DNA of 64,000 bases from Leptospira sp. GTDB lineage: Bacteria > Spirochaetota > Leptospiria > Leptospirales > Leptospiraceae. This document shows positions 1 to 8,879 of this stretch, piece after piece (the first letter of the stretch is position 1; every line of letters begins with the position of its first letter). A model generated the notes under the pieces. That model had not been told where the DNA came from. It searched no databases and was given only the letters and a program-made list of their open reading frames with translations. Position numbers and translations under genes: made by a program. The stretch lies in NCBI GenBank assembly GCA_027531445.1, contig JAPZRK010000077.1, positions 8,674-72,673 on the forward strand, written 5' to 3'.

Positions 1-800
1 GAATAATCCCTATTTCGAATTTCTTGGAACATTTCTATGTTTTTTAACACTTTTTCCAATTTTCCATTTACTCGAAGCTGGCTATACAATGGCTCCTCCG
101 CTGCGTCGGCAGAAAATACTACTGTCTTAACTCCGCCAGCTAACAATGCGTGAATTTTTCCTTCAGTTAAAAGCGATGCGTTCGTATTAACCTTTAGATT
201 AAGGAATTTTCCTTTCACATAGGTAAGCATACCCTCAATATCTTTTGCTAGAAGTGGCTCCCCTCTAGAAGCTAGGGACAAAAATTCTATATTTTCAAAA
301 GCCTGATCAATGATTTCTTTAAAAAGATCCAAAGTCATTTGCCCCATACCTGGAGTTGTCTTTTTGAAAAATTCTAGATCTGTTTGATAACAAAATACAC
401 AACGATAATTGCATATGGAAGATGGCTCTATCTGAAGATAAGGAGGATAATCATCTAATCGGTGTAGGTGAGGAAACACATCATATCTATATCGATGATA
501 AAAAAATCTCAATAATTCTTCATCATTGTATGTATACATCTCCTCTGCAATAAATGGAGTGATTTTGAACTGCGCACCCTGCTCCGCCTCTGCTTTCAAA
601 TCATTCCATACATTATTTAAAACTTCTTGAAAATTTTGTTTTTGCGCCACCGAGTGTTTCGTTGAAAAAGTCCCGTTTTTCCACTCAGATAAAACACGTA
701 TTGCTCTAGACTTTTGATATTCAATAGCACCAGATTTTTGGCTTTTGAAATCTTGAAAGCTATGGTGCTTTTTATAAATTTTTGGATCAATTTCTTTCAT
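1..800 (-). CDS. Radical SAM protein, partial (C-terminus beyond left edge)
   Basis: The reading frame starts at an ATG at 800-798 and runs open to the left edge, giving about 266 residues without a stop. A radical SAM iron-sulfur motif, CNYRCVFC, is visible with Cys at residues 130, 134 and 137. It is preceded by an IEPSS segment, as in SPASM-type radical SAM enzymes of polysaccharide clusters. Enzymes of this kind cleave S-adenosylmethionine to start radical chemistry on a sugar or peptide; the substrate here is unknown. The start overlaps the stop of the preceding cytidylyltransferase gene (ATGA), so the two are translationally coupled. The C-terminal auxiliary-cluster region is outside the window, so SPASM membership is unconfirmed. 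Confidence 0.85.
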   Translation of the reverse strand, partial: MKEIDPKIYKKHHSFQDFKSQKSGAIEYQKSRAIRVLSEWKNGTFSTKHSVAQKQNFQEVLNNVWNDLKAEAEQGAQFKITPFIAEEMYTYNDEELLRFFYHRYRYDVFPHLHRLDDYPPYLQIEPSSICNYRCVFCYQTDLEFFKKTTPGMGQMTLDLFKEIIDQAFENIEFLSLASRGEPLLAKDIEGMLTYVKGKFLNLKVNTNASLLTEGKIHALLAGGVKTVVFSADAAEEPLYSQLRVNGKLEKVLKNIEMFQEIRNRDY

Positions 801-1540
801 TTGTTTAAATCAAATTCACCATATTTTTTAAGCCACCATTCGACAACCGGTACTTGCCATTCATAATCTACGTCACAACCAGCTTCTTGATACAATGGTA
901 ATATTTTTTTTCCCATCCATTTCTGGGGTAACATACCTTCATCCAGATTTGTGAGATTCTTCGGCCTAACAATCGAGACACCCATATCTGCAAATAAAAC
1001 ATCACCTTGTGAATCCCTATCACAATTCAGAGTTGCTGGATCACCAAAAGTCTCGAAAGGTACAAAGGGCTGTAAGTATCCATTCTCATCTTTTTTCCTG
1101 GCTCTAAGGGGTGACCACATATTGTATTTTGAAACAGTAACCGCGGAATCCGCATCAGGATTTTTACGCAACTCCTGTATTCCTAGGGAAATAGTATGGG
1201 AAGTCACGGTAGCTGCATTGCAAAACAAAAGAACTACGAGCTCAATGGTAACACCTGGATTTCTTTCTTGAATGATTTGAAATCCATGTTGGTATGCATG
1301 TTCACCTAACGCCTCTTTCGTTGCAAGGTGAGGTGGACGTTCTATGACCTCCACCCCTTCCGTTTTGGCTATATCCATTAGTATAGGATCATCTGTAGAT
1401 AAAAAGACCTTATCTATTTCCTTCGTTCTCTTTGCCACATTCATTGGATACCAAGCCAGAGGTTTACCAAAAAGAGGAAATGTATTTTTTCCTGGGAATC
1501 CGATGCTCCCCTTTCTTCCCAATAATAACGCAACAATCAT
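797..1540 (-). CDS. Acylneuraminate cytidylyltransferase family protein (NeuA-like)
   Basis: A 247-residue nucleotidyltransferase of the CMP-sialic acid/CMP-Kdo synthetase superfamily, which couples CTP to an acidic keto-sugar to give a CMP-sugar donor. The N-terminal nucleotide-binding loop GRKGSIGFPGKN lies at residues 8-19 and a STDD motif at 48-51. The usual QPTSPLR-like segment is replaced by FCNAAT around residues 106-111, so the substrate may differ from a standard nonulosonate. It overlaps the HAD phosphatase gene upstream and the radical SAM gene downstream by a few bases, which is reminiscent of the KdsC/KdsB phosphatase-cytidylyltransferase pairing. It is the first of three cytidylyltransferases of this superfamily in the window. 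Family assignment is firm; the exact sugar is unknown. Confidence 0.82.
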   Translation of the reverse strand: MIVALLLGRKGSIGFPGKNTFPLFGKPLAWYPMNVAKRTKEIDKVFLSTDDPILMDIAKTEGVEVIERPPHLATKEALGEHAYQHGFQIIQERNPGVTIELVVLLFCNAATVTSHTISLGIQELRKNPDADSAVTVSKYNMWSPLRARKKDENGYLQPFVPFETFGDPATLNCDRDSQGDVLFADMGVSIVRPKNLTNLDEGMLPQKWMGKKILPLYQEAGCDVDYEWQVPVVEWWLKKYGEFDLNK

Positions 1541-2178
1541 AAAATACCTTTAAAATCCTTTAGCATAATTCCACTCCATTGTCTAGAGAACTCATCATCA
1601 CCATCCGACCGTAACCAAAACTTAACTCCCGTTTGATCTACTGCAAGCCAATCAGTCTCGCTATCGCCAATCATTAAACAATCAGATGCCGACAAATTAA
1701 ACATACTTAATACTTTGTGTATGGCATCTTTCTTCTCTGTAGGTGCACCATAGACACCGTCAAAGATTTTATCTAAAGAAAGCCTTCTAAGTATGGAATC
1801 GATCTCAGACTGAGGAGTACCGGTGAAAACAAAATACATTTGGTTTTGATTTTTTGAAAATAATAAATGCTCTACACCAGATATCCATGGCGATGAAACA
1901 ACTGCATCTTCTACAATCGTTGCAAATTTTTGAATATATTCTTCTGTAGATTCTTTTGTTACATTAATTCCGGCCCACTCCATATAAAGTGGGATCTTCT
2001 TGAATCGAGATATTCCGCCAAATTTAAGATGGTGATCTTGGATTTTACTTTTTATTTCCTCAGATGCATTTTCAAAAAGTCCAAGGTATGCTTTCGATTT
2101 AATTTTAACTGAATCTTTGATAACTCCGTCAAAGTCCCAAAAGATTGCTTTAAACTCATTTATTATTAAAGTCTTCAT
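1537..2178 (-). CDS. HAD-family hydrolase (probable sugar-phosphate phosphatase)
   Basis: A 213-residue haloacid dehalogenase-type hydrolase. The nucleophile motif DFDGVIKDS is at residues 15-23 and the acidic motif GDSETD is at 171-176, with a cap region between them as in the phosphoglycolate phosphatase-like subgroup. HAD enzymes of this size usually remove phosphate from small sugar phosphates. Its overlap with the cytidylyltransferase gene suggests that it removes phosphate from a keto-acid sugar phosphate before CMP activation; this is inferred from context only. The gene lies 37 bp after a truncated acyltransferase. Confidence 0.82.
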   Translation of the reverse strand: MKTLIINEFKAIFWDFDGVIKDSVKIKSKAYLGLFENASEEIKSKIQDHHLKFGGISRFKKIPLYMEWAGINVTKESTEEYIQKFATIVEDAVVSSPWISGVEHLLFSKNQNQMYFVFTGTPQSEIDSILRRLSLDKIFDGVYGAPTEKKDAIHKVLSMFNLSASDCLMIGDSETDWLAVDQTGVKFWLRSDGDDEFSRQWSGIMLKDFKGIL

Positions 2179-2215
2179 TTTCTCATTCTACCTGTTTTTG
2201 CCGGCACACAGGCAA

Positions 2216-2596
2216 CTATTGCATGAGGTTAATCGATTCCAAATTTTGATTAGATGCCATTAGAACTACATTAGGACCCATTAAAACATTATTTCCAATA
2301 ACAATTTCGCCAAAGTCAGCCGCTCCAAGTTTACTATTTGAGTTCATGCTAAAATTGTTCCAGATCTTTAGCTTACCGGAGTGCGAATATAAAGAAGATA
2401 ATCTCATTATATTAATTGAATTTCCGAGTTGGATGTTCTCAAATCCTGAAATTTCTACTCCTAAACCAACTGTTAGATAATTACATCCAAATATCCATGC
2501 ATAAAATATACCTCTCAACCTAAGTCCTATAGAACCAGGAAGATCTTTTATAAGGTAAGAAAAATTTATTAATATTTTTTTTCTTAATAAGCGCAT
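2216..2596 (-). pseudogene. Truncated hexapeptide-repeat (LbH) acyltransferase
   Basis: A 126-residue product with the N-terminal part and first coils of a left-handed beta-helix acyltransferase; IGNNVLMGPNVVLMASN-type hexapeptide repeats are at about residues 97-113. In intact relatives this segment is followed by roughly 50-60 more residues with the second helix section (IGxxVWIG, VIGAGSVVTKDI, AGNPAK). Here a TAG stop follows shortly after the asparagine-rich loop, and only 37 bp separate it from the next gene, with no continuation in another frame. The coding region has therefore most likely lost its 3' end. Intact members O- or N-acetylate sugars; this copy is probably inactive, although a shortened trimer cannot be excluded. 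A short inverted repeat (2198-2215) lies just after the stop. Confidence 0.6.
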
Positions 2597-2631
2597 AAAG
2601 ATACGAGAAAGGAATTAAGTAATTCCAATAG

Positions 2632-3507
2632 TCAATATATAATCTGTTGCGAATTGATCTCTTCGATCAACTGCAGTAAACCTTGTCCCAAATCAACATG
2701 CATTGGTGGAATATATTTTCTACCGATTTTAGATTGATAAGCGTAGGGTGTGCGTACATAATGTCCAACCTGCTCCCCTTCGATAAACTCAACTAAATCT
2801 GGGCGATCTAATATCTCGGCTAACATTTTTAAAAGATCAATTACCTTCATTGGCTCTTGACCCGTTAAGACTACGCTCTGATTTTTGAAATCTTCTCCCA
2901 TGGCAACAACGCTCGCTTTCGCGGCGTCTTCCACATGAATGTATTCTCTAAGGCTGTCTGGACTACCTTTATAGACTATTTTACCCGATGTTATAGCAGA
3001 ATTTACAATTCGATATAAACCATTCGATTTATCTGATCTAGGTCCATAAAGCGAACCAAATCGAAGAATGGTATAATCTAAATCATAGCTTCTTTGATAC
3101 TCTTCCAAATAACACTCTGAGGCTTGTTTGCTACAACGATAAAATCCTCCTTCACGACTGTACACATAAACCGTGCTAGCATAAAGAATCCTTTTTACTT
3201 TGTGTTTTCTACAAGCCTCTAATATATATCCATTTCCCAAAACATTGATTTTAATGGTTTCAATGGGTTTATCTAACGCTTCATTTAAATCTGCCAAGGC
3301 TGCAAAATTATAAACAATGTCAAAGCCAGAAACAGAACTATAGATTTTATCTTCATCCAGCAGATTGCCTATTATCTGCTTTTGATCTGACCGAATCCAA
3401 GGAGAAGGATTACAATCGAATATAGTAACTTCATGGCCGGCATTAGAAAGAGCATCTGACACGTGTGACCCCAAGAAACCAGAACCACCAAAAACTAATA
3501 TTTTCAT
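2632..3507 (-). CDS. NAD-dependent epimerase/dehydratase (extended SDR)
   Basis: A 291-residue extended short-chain dehydrogenase with the Rossmann motif GGSGFLG at residues 7-13 and the catalytic Tyr123-x3-Lys127 pair preceded by a Ser/Thr-rich strand (AST, 110-112). A LRFGSLYGPRS segment typical of nucleotide-sugar epimerases and dehydratases follows. It probably modifies a nucleotide-sugar by 4-epimerisation, dehydration or reduction; the substrate cannot be told. The ATG overlaps the stop of the 6-phosphogluconolactonase-like gene (ATGA), so both are likely made together. It is somewhat shorter at the C-terminus than GalE. Confidence 0.8.
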   Translation of the reverse strand: MKILVFGGSGFLGSHVSDALSNAGHEVTIFDCNPSPWIRSDQKQIIGNLLDEDKIYSSVSGFDIVYNFAALADLNEALDKPIETIKINVLGNGYILEACRKHKVKRILYASTVYVYSREGGFYRCSKQASECYLEEYQRSYDLDYTILRFGSLYGPRSDKSNGLYRIVNSAITSGKIVYKGSPDSLREYIHVEDAAKASVVAMGEDFKNQSVVLTGQEPMKVIDLLKMLAEILDRPDLVEFIEGEQVGHYVRTPYAYQSKIGRKYIPPMHVDLGQGLLQLIEEINSQQIIY

Positions 3508-4166
3508 ATTGTGAAAAAAATCTCCGTCCTTTCTATCCCGTGAATATAACTTGCAGGGAATCTTAAATCACGACTTCTTACAGACTCAACGATCCTCTTT
3601 TTAGAGTCTCCAGTTGCCAAAAACAAAATATTTCGAGACTTATTTATTCGATTCACTGATAGACTCATTCTTTCTGCTGGGGGCTTTGGTGAATCAAAAA
3701 CTGCTATCACATCGGGCGAATCTTCATATTCGCCTAAGTAGTTTCCAGGAAAGAGGCTTGCCGTATGTCCATCCTCTCCAATCCCTAAGATCGACATATT
3801 GAATTCTTTAACATTTCTTAGTAATTTCCCATAGGTCAGAGCAGAATCATTAGGATTGCCATCCGGATAGGAATGGAAAACTGCCTTGCTTAGAATTTCA
3901 TGACCTATTGCTTCTTTTATGACTCTCTCATTCGAATCATCTGAACTTTTTTCTACACATCTTTCATCAGCTAACCAAAAATGCATTCGAGACCATATAA
4001 AGTTTAACTCTCGGAATTTACGGTATAATGGTATTGGCGTAAGACCACCAGATAGGAGCCAATGAACATCTTCCGATTTAGAATCAGATTTTTGAAGACT
4101 TTCAATGAATAAAAGAACCTTTGACTCAAAGTCTTTCCTACTAACATAATTTAGTTCCATTAACAT
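3504..4166 (-). CDS. 6-phosphogluconolactonase-family protein
   Basis: A 220-residue member of the glucosamine-6-phosphate isomerase/6-phosphogluconolactonase family. Conserved blocks are present: LSGGLTP (38-44), ADER (66-69), SNERV (78-82) and GIGEDGHTASLFPG (128-141), all standard for a working lactonase. The family hydrolyses 6-phosphogluconolactone in the pentose phosphate pathway. Such a gene inside an O-antigen operon is unexpected, and it may act on another sugar-phosphate lactone or as a sugar-phosphate isomerase/deaminase. Two near-adjacent ATGs (residues 1 and 3) are possible starts. It lies 8 bp after the LIC12162-type gene and overlaps the SDR by 4 bp. Confidence 0.82.
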   Translation of the reverse strand: MLMELNYVSRKDFESKVLLFIESLQKSDSKSEDVHWLLSGGLTPIPLYRKFRELNFIWSRMHFWLADERCVEKSSDDSNERVIKEAIGHEILSKAVFHSYPDGNPNDSALTYGKLLRNVKEFNMSILGIGEDGHTASLFPGNYLGEYEDSPDVIAVFDSPKPPAERMSLSVNRINKSRNILFLATGDSKKRIVESVRSRDLRFPASYIHGIERTEIFFTI

Positions 4167-4174
4167 TAATGTAT

Positions 4175-5950
4175 CTAAACTGCAGACTCGCAGTCAGCAA
4201 TCTCATTCCGGATAAACTTTACCCAATTGTATTTCCATTGATTACTGGAATCACACTGAACTTTGCGAAACTCGTTTAAAGCTTTTTGCCTTTCAGAATT
4301 ATGCCACCAATCATTGATATTGTCGAACTCTCGATTCAGCATCTCCGCCGCGTCTCCTGGGGAATAAAAAACAATACCAGCTTTATGGAGTGAATAATAA
4401 TATTGTTGTGCTTCTTCGCATAAACCAAAAATATTCGGATCATAAAAAATAATAGTCGGAACATTCATGGCAATCGAAATCAAATGGGAAGTTGAAATAT
4501 GATCAACCACAATGATCCTATACTTACCATATAAATCCGTTTGATTTTTATACTTAGTATTGTCTATTTTAACATTTTGACGAACAATTGGTTCGACAAT
4601 AGAACAATATTTAACAGGGTATGGTCGATACACAAATTCCGACCGAATCTGATTCGATAAGGCATTATAAAAAATAGATTTTCCGTCTTCATAACACTCA
4701 TGCTGATCAGTCAACAACTGACTTTGCAATTTATAAAAAGCACGTGGATGGTCTGTTGAAATCAATAGAACACCATCTTTATGATTCCGATTGCGGAGGT
4801 TCCTAACTTTCGATAACATTGGTGATTCGGGAAAATTGATTATATTACTATCAACTTGAATATGATTGAATCTCCAACCCCAACTTGCAAATTTTGTAGC
4901 AAGACTATACTCAAAATAGGTTTGCGGCAAGGATTTAAGTGCACCGTAGCCACCTCCATGTTGAAAACTGATCCATTTGCCTCTTTGCTCTTTTACTAAA
5001 CCTAACTCAATCTCTTTGTTATTATAAATATCTGTGCCAACCCAAAGTTTCGGCGTATTCTTTTTCATAGACTCTATCGTGCCTTTAGTAGGAACCGGCA
5101 GGAAGGAATGTAAATATTTTGAGACAATGGCTTCAAAGGAATTGGTAATTGGAAAAGAGAGATAATTCTTGGGTATAAAAGTAAAAACCTTTTTTCGATC
5201 TTTCCGATTCTTTACGTTAGATATAATCTCTTTACATAACGTGTATGGACCTAATGTCTTAAATTGAAGATATAATTTTTCAAACTTAGATAGGCCATAT
5301 ACTGTTCCTATATTTACATATTTGTTAAAAAATAATTTCTCCAGTATGAATTCCTTATAGGTTTGTGTAACTGCAATTTCAGAATCTACTTTTAAAGAAA
5401 TTCCCGCTGACGAATAAAGATGATTCATGTCTATGTTTTGAAAAAATTCTAAATTGAGTTTTTTAGAATTTAGTTCAGTAAGAATTATAGAAAATAAAAA
5501 TAAGTTTCCAGATGAATTCAAAAAATTAGAATAAAAAATGTCTTTATCGATTATTCTAAAGTCATCTGGAGTTTTAACTATTTTGATTGTGTAGTCATCA
5601 TCCAAACTAACAACTTTTTCAATGTTCAAATATCGATCGTAAAAGATTCCTAAGAAATTTAATAATGATGGGGATAGATATATTTCCCAAAATTTCAATG
5701 AAAGATCTAAATTTAAATAGTCATTTAAAATAGGGTAAATTCTGATAATAATTCTTTTGGTTAATTCTTGAACATAATTAGCCGCATCCAAGACAGCATC
5801 CCAATTTTTGTAGGGAGACTTTAACGTCTGTTTCTTATATCTTTCAAAGACAACATTATTATCCAAACACCAATGACCCAAAAAGACAGATTGTTCAAAG
5901 TCATTTCTTTGACCATCAAAGCTTAAACTTGTAAGAACTAGTTCTTTCAC
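4175..5950 (-). CDS. LIC12162-family putative surface-carbohydrate transferase
   Basis: A 591-residue protein starting at GTG. From memory it matches the Leptospira O-antigen family named after LIC12162 (TIGR04331-like), whose members are about 600 residues long and begin with a short strand followed by a LGxWC motif, here LGHWC near residue 24. The C-terminal half contains a FQHGGGYG motif and a later IVVDHISTSHLISIAM segment, similar to capsule and CDP-glycerol-type glycosyltransferase folds with a conserved serine/threonine-rich donor-site loop. No membrane segments are obvious. It probably transfers a sugar or substituted phosphate in the cytoplasm. Activity has not, to my knowledge, been shown for the family. 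Confidence 0.7.
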   Translation of the reverse strand: MKELVLTSLSFDGQRNDFEQSVFLGHWCLDNNVVFERYKKQTLKSPYKNWDAVLDAANYVQELTKRIIIRIYPILNDYLNLDLSLKFWEIYLSPSLLNFLGIFYDRYLNIEKVVSLDDDYTIKIVKTPDDFRIIDKDIFYSNFLNSSGNLFLFSIILTELNSKKLNLEFFQNIDMNHLYSSAGISLKVDSEIAVTQTYKEFILEKLFFNKYVNIGTVYGLSKFEKLYLQFKTLGPYTLCKEIISNVKNRKDRKKVFTFIPKNYLSFPITNSFEAIVSKYLHSFLPVPTKGTIESMKKNTPKLWVGTDIYNNKEIELGLVKEQRGKWISFQHGGGYGALKSLPQTYFEYSLATKFASWGWRFNHIQVDSNIINFPESPMLSKVRNLRNRNHKDGVLLISTDHPRAFYKLQSQLLTDQHECYEDGKSIFYNALSNQIRSEFVYRPYPVKYCSIVEPIVRQNVKIDNTKYKNQTDLYGKYRIIVVDHISTSHLISIAMNVPTIIFYDPNIFGLCEEAQQYYYSLHKAGIVFYSPGDAAEMLNREFDNINDWWHNSERQKALNEFRKVQCDSSNQWKYNWVKFIRNEIADCESAV

Positions 5951-5958
5951 AAGAGAGC

Positions 5959-6813
5959 TTAATTTATAACACTGACAATGATCGTATCACACAATCCGAG
6001 GGAGGACAATTTAGACTCATAAGAATTATGAAGATCTTCATCATCCAAAAATGACCATTTAACGTGTCCGCCAGGTAAACCGTTAGACAGCCAATAAAGA
6101 TGATTGGATAATGTGTAACGTTGAATTTGTTTCATCCAATGAACGCGTAATCCACATTTTTTGATTAAATCTTTTAAACTCTCATTATTAAATAAAAATA
6201 AATGATTACTCCAATAGGTAAACTCAGAGAAAGGTTTTGATTGATACAAGGCTAGTAAGGCATCATTTGAATTTGGTACTTCAATGATTAGCTCCCCATT
6301 ATCCTTGAGTAAACTTGCAAGTTCCTTAATTACCGTTTCTGGATCGGGAAGATGTTCAATCACATGAAAGGCAGTTATCAAATCAAACTTTTTGTTAGAA
6401 TTTATAAACGCATTCGGACTTTTTTCAACATGCACTCCTAGACTTTTCAAGCGTTCTACTGCTCTAGTTTCTAATTCAATTCCATATCTTTGATTCGCAA
6501 ACGAGGACGCCTTCGACAGAAAGCCTCCTGCCCCACAACCAAAATCTAAAATATCTTTATTAAGAATTTTTTGCTTTAAAAACTTAAATCTTCTATCATC
6601 GTCCTTTTCTGATTCTTTCAACCACTCTTCGATAGATACAGGGTTAGAACCATGCATTCCAGATTCTTCATAATGAGTTTTTTCAATATGTGAAAAATCC
6701 GAAAGAAAAACTAAGGAACAATTCTTACATTCAAAAATTTTGAGATTTTCGGAATCTCTTACCTTACCGGTTCTTTGAATAAATTCCTTAGATTTACAGA
6801 GGTAACATTCCAC
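5959..6813 (-). CDS. Class I SAM-dependent methyltransferase with N-terminal zinc ribbon
   Basis: A 284-residue protein beginning with GTG. Cys3-x2-Cys6 and Cys29-x2-Cys32 form a small zinc ribbon, followed by the SAM-binding motif DFGCGAGG at residues 90-97. An AFHVIEHLPDP motif, typical of the methyltransferase-11/23 type, follows. Such zinc-ribbon methyltransferases are common in O-antigen clusters, where they probably methylate nucleotide-sugars or terminal glycan residues. It lies between the LIC12162-type gene (8 bp) and a radical SAM gene (2 bp), so coupling is likely. Target atom and sugar are unknown. Confidence 0.82.
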   Translation of the reverse strand: MECYLCKSKEFIQRTGKVRDSENLKIFECKNCSLVFLSDFSHIEKTHYEESGMHGSNPVSIEEWLKESEKDDDRRFKFLKQKILNKDILDFGCGAGGFLSKASSFANQRYGIELETRAVERLKSLGVHVEKSPNAFINSNKKFDLITAFHVIEHLPDPETVIKELASLLKDNGELIIEVPNSNDALLALYQSKPFSEFTYWSNHLFLFNNESLKDLIKKCGLRVHWMKQIQRYTLSNHLYWLSNGLPGGHVKWSFLDDEDLHNSYESKLSSLGLCDTIIVSVIN

Positions 6814-6815
6814 GA

Positions 6816-7796
6816 CTAATTACTCATTTTCGAACATTTTAGACAGATAGGATTTTCATGAAATCGCCCTTCTTTATGAATTGCTCGAAGGTGTTTGGCT
6901 TCATCGGAATTCCACAAATCATGAAGACTTTGCTGTGGTGTTTCACCCAATTTCAAGTAAGAACTAAACATGGCACAACAAGGCGTCACCTCACCATTCC
7001 CTCTAAGATATAAACGTTGCCATGGTTGATTGCACTTGAAGTTATAATCAATTACTCTATCCGAATCTGCGGCTAGTCCTTCAAAATCTCCTTCTGTATC
7101 TGGAGTCATAAAATCTTGAATTACGATGAAATCGACTTTATCATTCCAATAATCAATAAATTGATCAACTTCCGCTTCATTCTCTTTCATGAGCACAAAA
7201 TTCACACCAACGATAGGAACTTCTAAATTCATCTCCTTCTTGATTCTAAGGAAATTATTTATATTATTCATAACTTCAGGAAATTTTCCACCAATGCGAA
7301 TTTTCTTGTAGGTCTCTTCGTTGATTGCATCTAAACTAAATCGAATTCTAGTTAAACCTGAATTTAAAATTTTCACAGCAAGTTCTTCAGTAACTAGAGA
7401 TGCATTTGAATTAACCATTATATCAAGATAGCCTAAATCCGAAGCTATTTTGAACCAGTCGGTTATTTCCCGAATTAAAAAGGGTTCATTGTCGCCTTGG
7501 AAAGACACAGAAGGAGCATTATACTTTTGACCCTCCTGCAGAATTTCTGTAATTTTTTCAGTAGTCATTCTTTCTTTATATCCGAACTTCTTCTTTAGCT
7601 CCGGGATACCTTGGACACACATAGGACATTTAAAATTACAATTGTAACTAGTCTCAATATGTAAAAACATGGGAAACTCAGTTTCTAATTCAAAACGATT
7701 AACTTTTTCCCATTTTTCGCGATAATCATCAAAATTTTTCCCTTTGATCCGAGAAAGGATTTTGATAGCATCTGATTCTTTTTTATAGGATTTCAT
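6816..7796 (-). CDS. Radical SAM/SPASM domain protein
   Basis: A 326-residue radical SAM enzyme with CNFKCPMC (Cys53, Cys57, Cys60) and a C-terminal SPASM region: CNQPWQR, a CC pair after GEVTP, and a final CLKC motif. This architecture carries auxiliary iron-sulfur clusters and is seen in enzymes that oxidise, epimerise or deaminate sugars and peptides. It lies immediately next to the KdnB-like dehydrogenase gene (no intergenic base) and the zinc-ribbon methyltransferase. It may oxidise, dehydrate or epimerise the same sugar that those neighbours act on; this is an inference from context. Confidence 0.83.
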   Translation of the reverse strand: MKSYKKESDAIKILSRIKGKNFDDYREKWEKVNRFELETEFPMFLHIETSYNCNFKCPMCVQGIPELKKKFGYKERMTTEKITEILQEGQKYNAPSVSFQGDNEPFLIREITDWFKIASDLGYLDIMVNSNASLVTEELAVKILNSGLTRIRFSLDAINEETYKKIRIGGKFPEVMNNINNFLRIKKEMNLEVPIVGVNFVLMKENEAEVDQFIDYWNDKVDFIVIQDFMTPDTEGDFEGLAADSDRVIDYNFKCNQPWQRLYLRGNGEVTPCCAMFSSYLKLGETPQQSLHDLWNSDEAKHLRAIHKEGRFHENPICLKCSKMSN

Positions 7797-8867
7797 TTAC
7801 ATCTCCGCATATAGACTTTTTATTTTTTCAGCGGTGAAAATAGATTTCCAATTTTCACCTAATGCATTAGTAAGTGGTCGCTCCATCCGAAGAGTCATTG
7901 CAACCATTCTGTCGATAGCATCGGAATCTAAGGCACTACATACTTTTTTTGGTAAAGTTATATTATGTAATTCAAGCATATTTCTAAATTTCGTTACATA
8001 TTCACCGTAATATTCATCTAACACATTAAAAGCCACACAATTAGCAAAACCATGTCGGTAACCTAACTCTATACTTAATCCATAAGATAAAGCATGGCAT
8101 ACGCCCACCTCTGAATTAACGATAGATACACCACCCATGTAGGAAGCAGTCATCAACATATCATCAGTACCATCAGATAAGAAAACCCTTTCACAAAGTT
8201 CTAATGCTTTATGGGCATATCCTTTCGCAAGTTCGTTTATCATGGTCCCTTCTAGACTTTCAACACAATGAATATAACAATCCATTCCCGAATAAAAGCG
8301 CTGATTAACTGGAACATTTTTTATTAGTGAACTATCCATGATGATTGCATCAAACATGCTGAAATCACTATTTATCCCAAATTTTCTATCTTTTCCCATG
8401 AGAACAGCTGTCCTACTCGCTTCTGCTCCAGACCCGGCTACTGTGGGTACTCCAACTTTATAAATCCCAGGAGTAGGAACCAAATCCCAGCCCTGGTATT
8501 CACTTGAAGAACCTGAATTGCACAGCATAACAGATACAGCCTTTGCCACATCCATTGAGCTTCCACCACCAATTCCAATTATTGATATCGGATTATGATT
8601 CTTTTTGATTCCAACGATTTTGTTTTTAATTTCATCCACCTGAATCGTAGAGGGCTCTTTTTTTGAAGCAGGAAACCATTCTATAATATCTTCCTTTTTT
8701 GGTGAAATTCGATCGAGGATATTTGAGTCTTTATGTATATCATCAATGACAAATACGTAATAATCATTTTCCTTCTTTCTTTCCGGAAGCAACTCATTGA
8801 GTCTAGCAATGGAATTTTCTCCGAATAATAATCGAGGGACTTGTTTAAAAATTCTGAATGAAGTCAT
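7797..8867 (-). CDS. Iron-containing alcohol dehydrogenase, KdnB-like
   Basis: A 356-residue group III metal-dependent alcohol dehydrogenase. The nucleotide-binding GGGSSMD is at residues 100-106, and the metal ligands are Asp196, His200, His258 and His272. Length and start region resemble KdnB, the 3-deoxy-D-manno-octulosonate 8-oxidase of Shewanella, which oxidises C8 of Kdo before amination by KdnA. A cytidylyltransferase and a DegT-type aminotransferase lie directly upstream, so an oxidation-amination-CMP activation series on an acidic keto-sugar is plausible. Family membership is firm; the Kdo-like substrate is inferred. Confidence 0.75.
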   Translation of the reverse strand: MTSFRIFKQVPRLLFGENSIARLNELLPERKKENDYYVFVIDDIHKDSNILDRISPKKEDIIEWFPASKKEPSTIQVDEIKNKIVGIKKNHNPISIIGIGGGSSMDVAKAVSVMLCNSGSSSEYQGWDLVPTPGIYKVGVPTVAGSGAEASRTAVLMGKDRKFGINSDFSMFDAIIMDSSLIKNVPVNQRFYSGMDCYIHCVESLEGTMINELAKGYAHKALELCERVFLSDGTDDMLMTASYMGGVSIVNSEVGVCHALSYGLSIELGYRHGFANCVAFNVLDEYYGEYVTKFRNMLELHNITLPKKVCSALDSDAIDRMVAMTLRMERPLTNALGENWKSIFTAEKIKSLYAEM

Positions 8868-8879
8868 CTATTTACCTTT

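Noticed and set aside
2198..2215. TTGCC...GGCAA inverted repeat after the truncated acyltransferase as an IS terminal repeat or terminator
   Set aside because: Only five pairs, no U-tract, and no transposase or matching repeat seen nearby.
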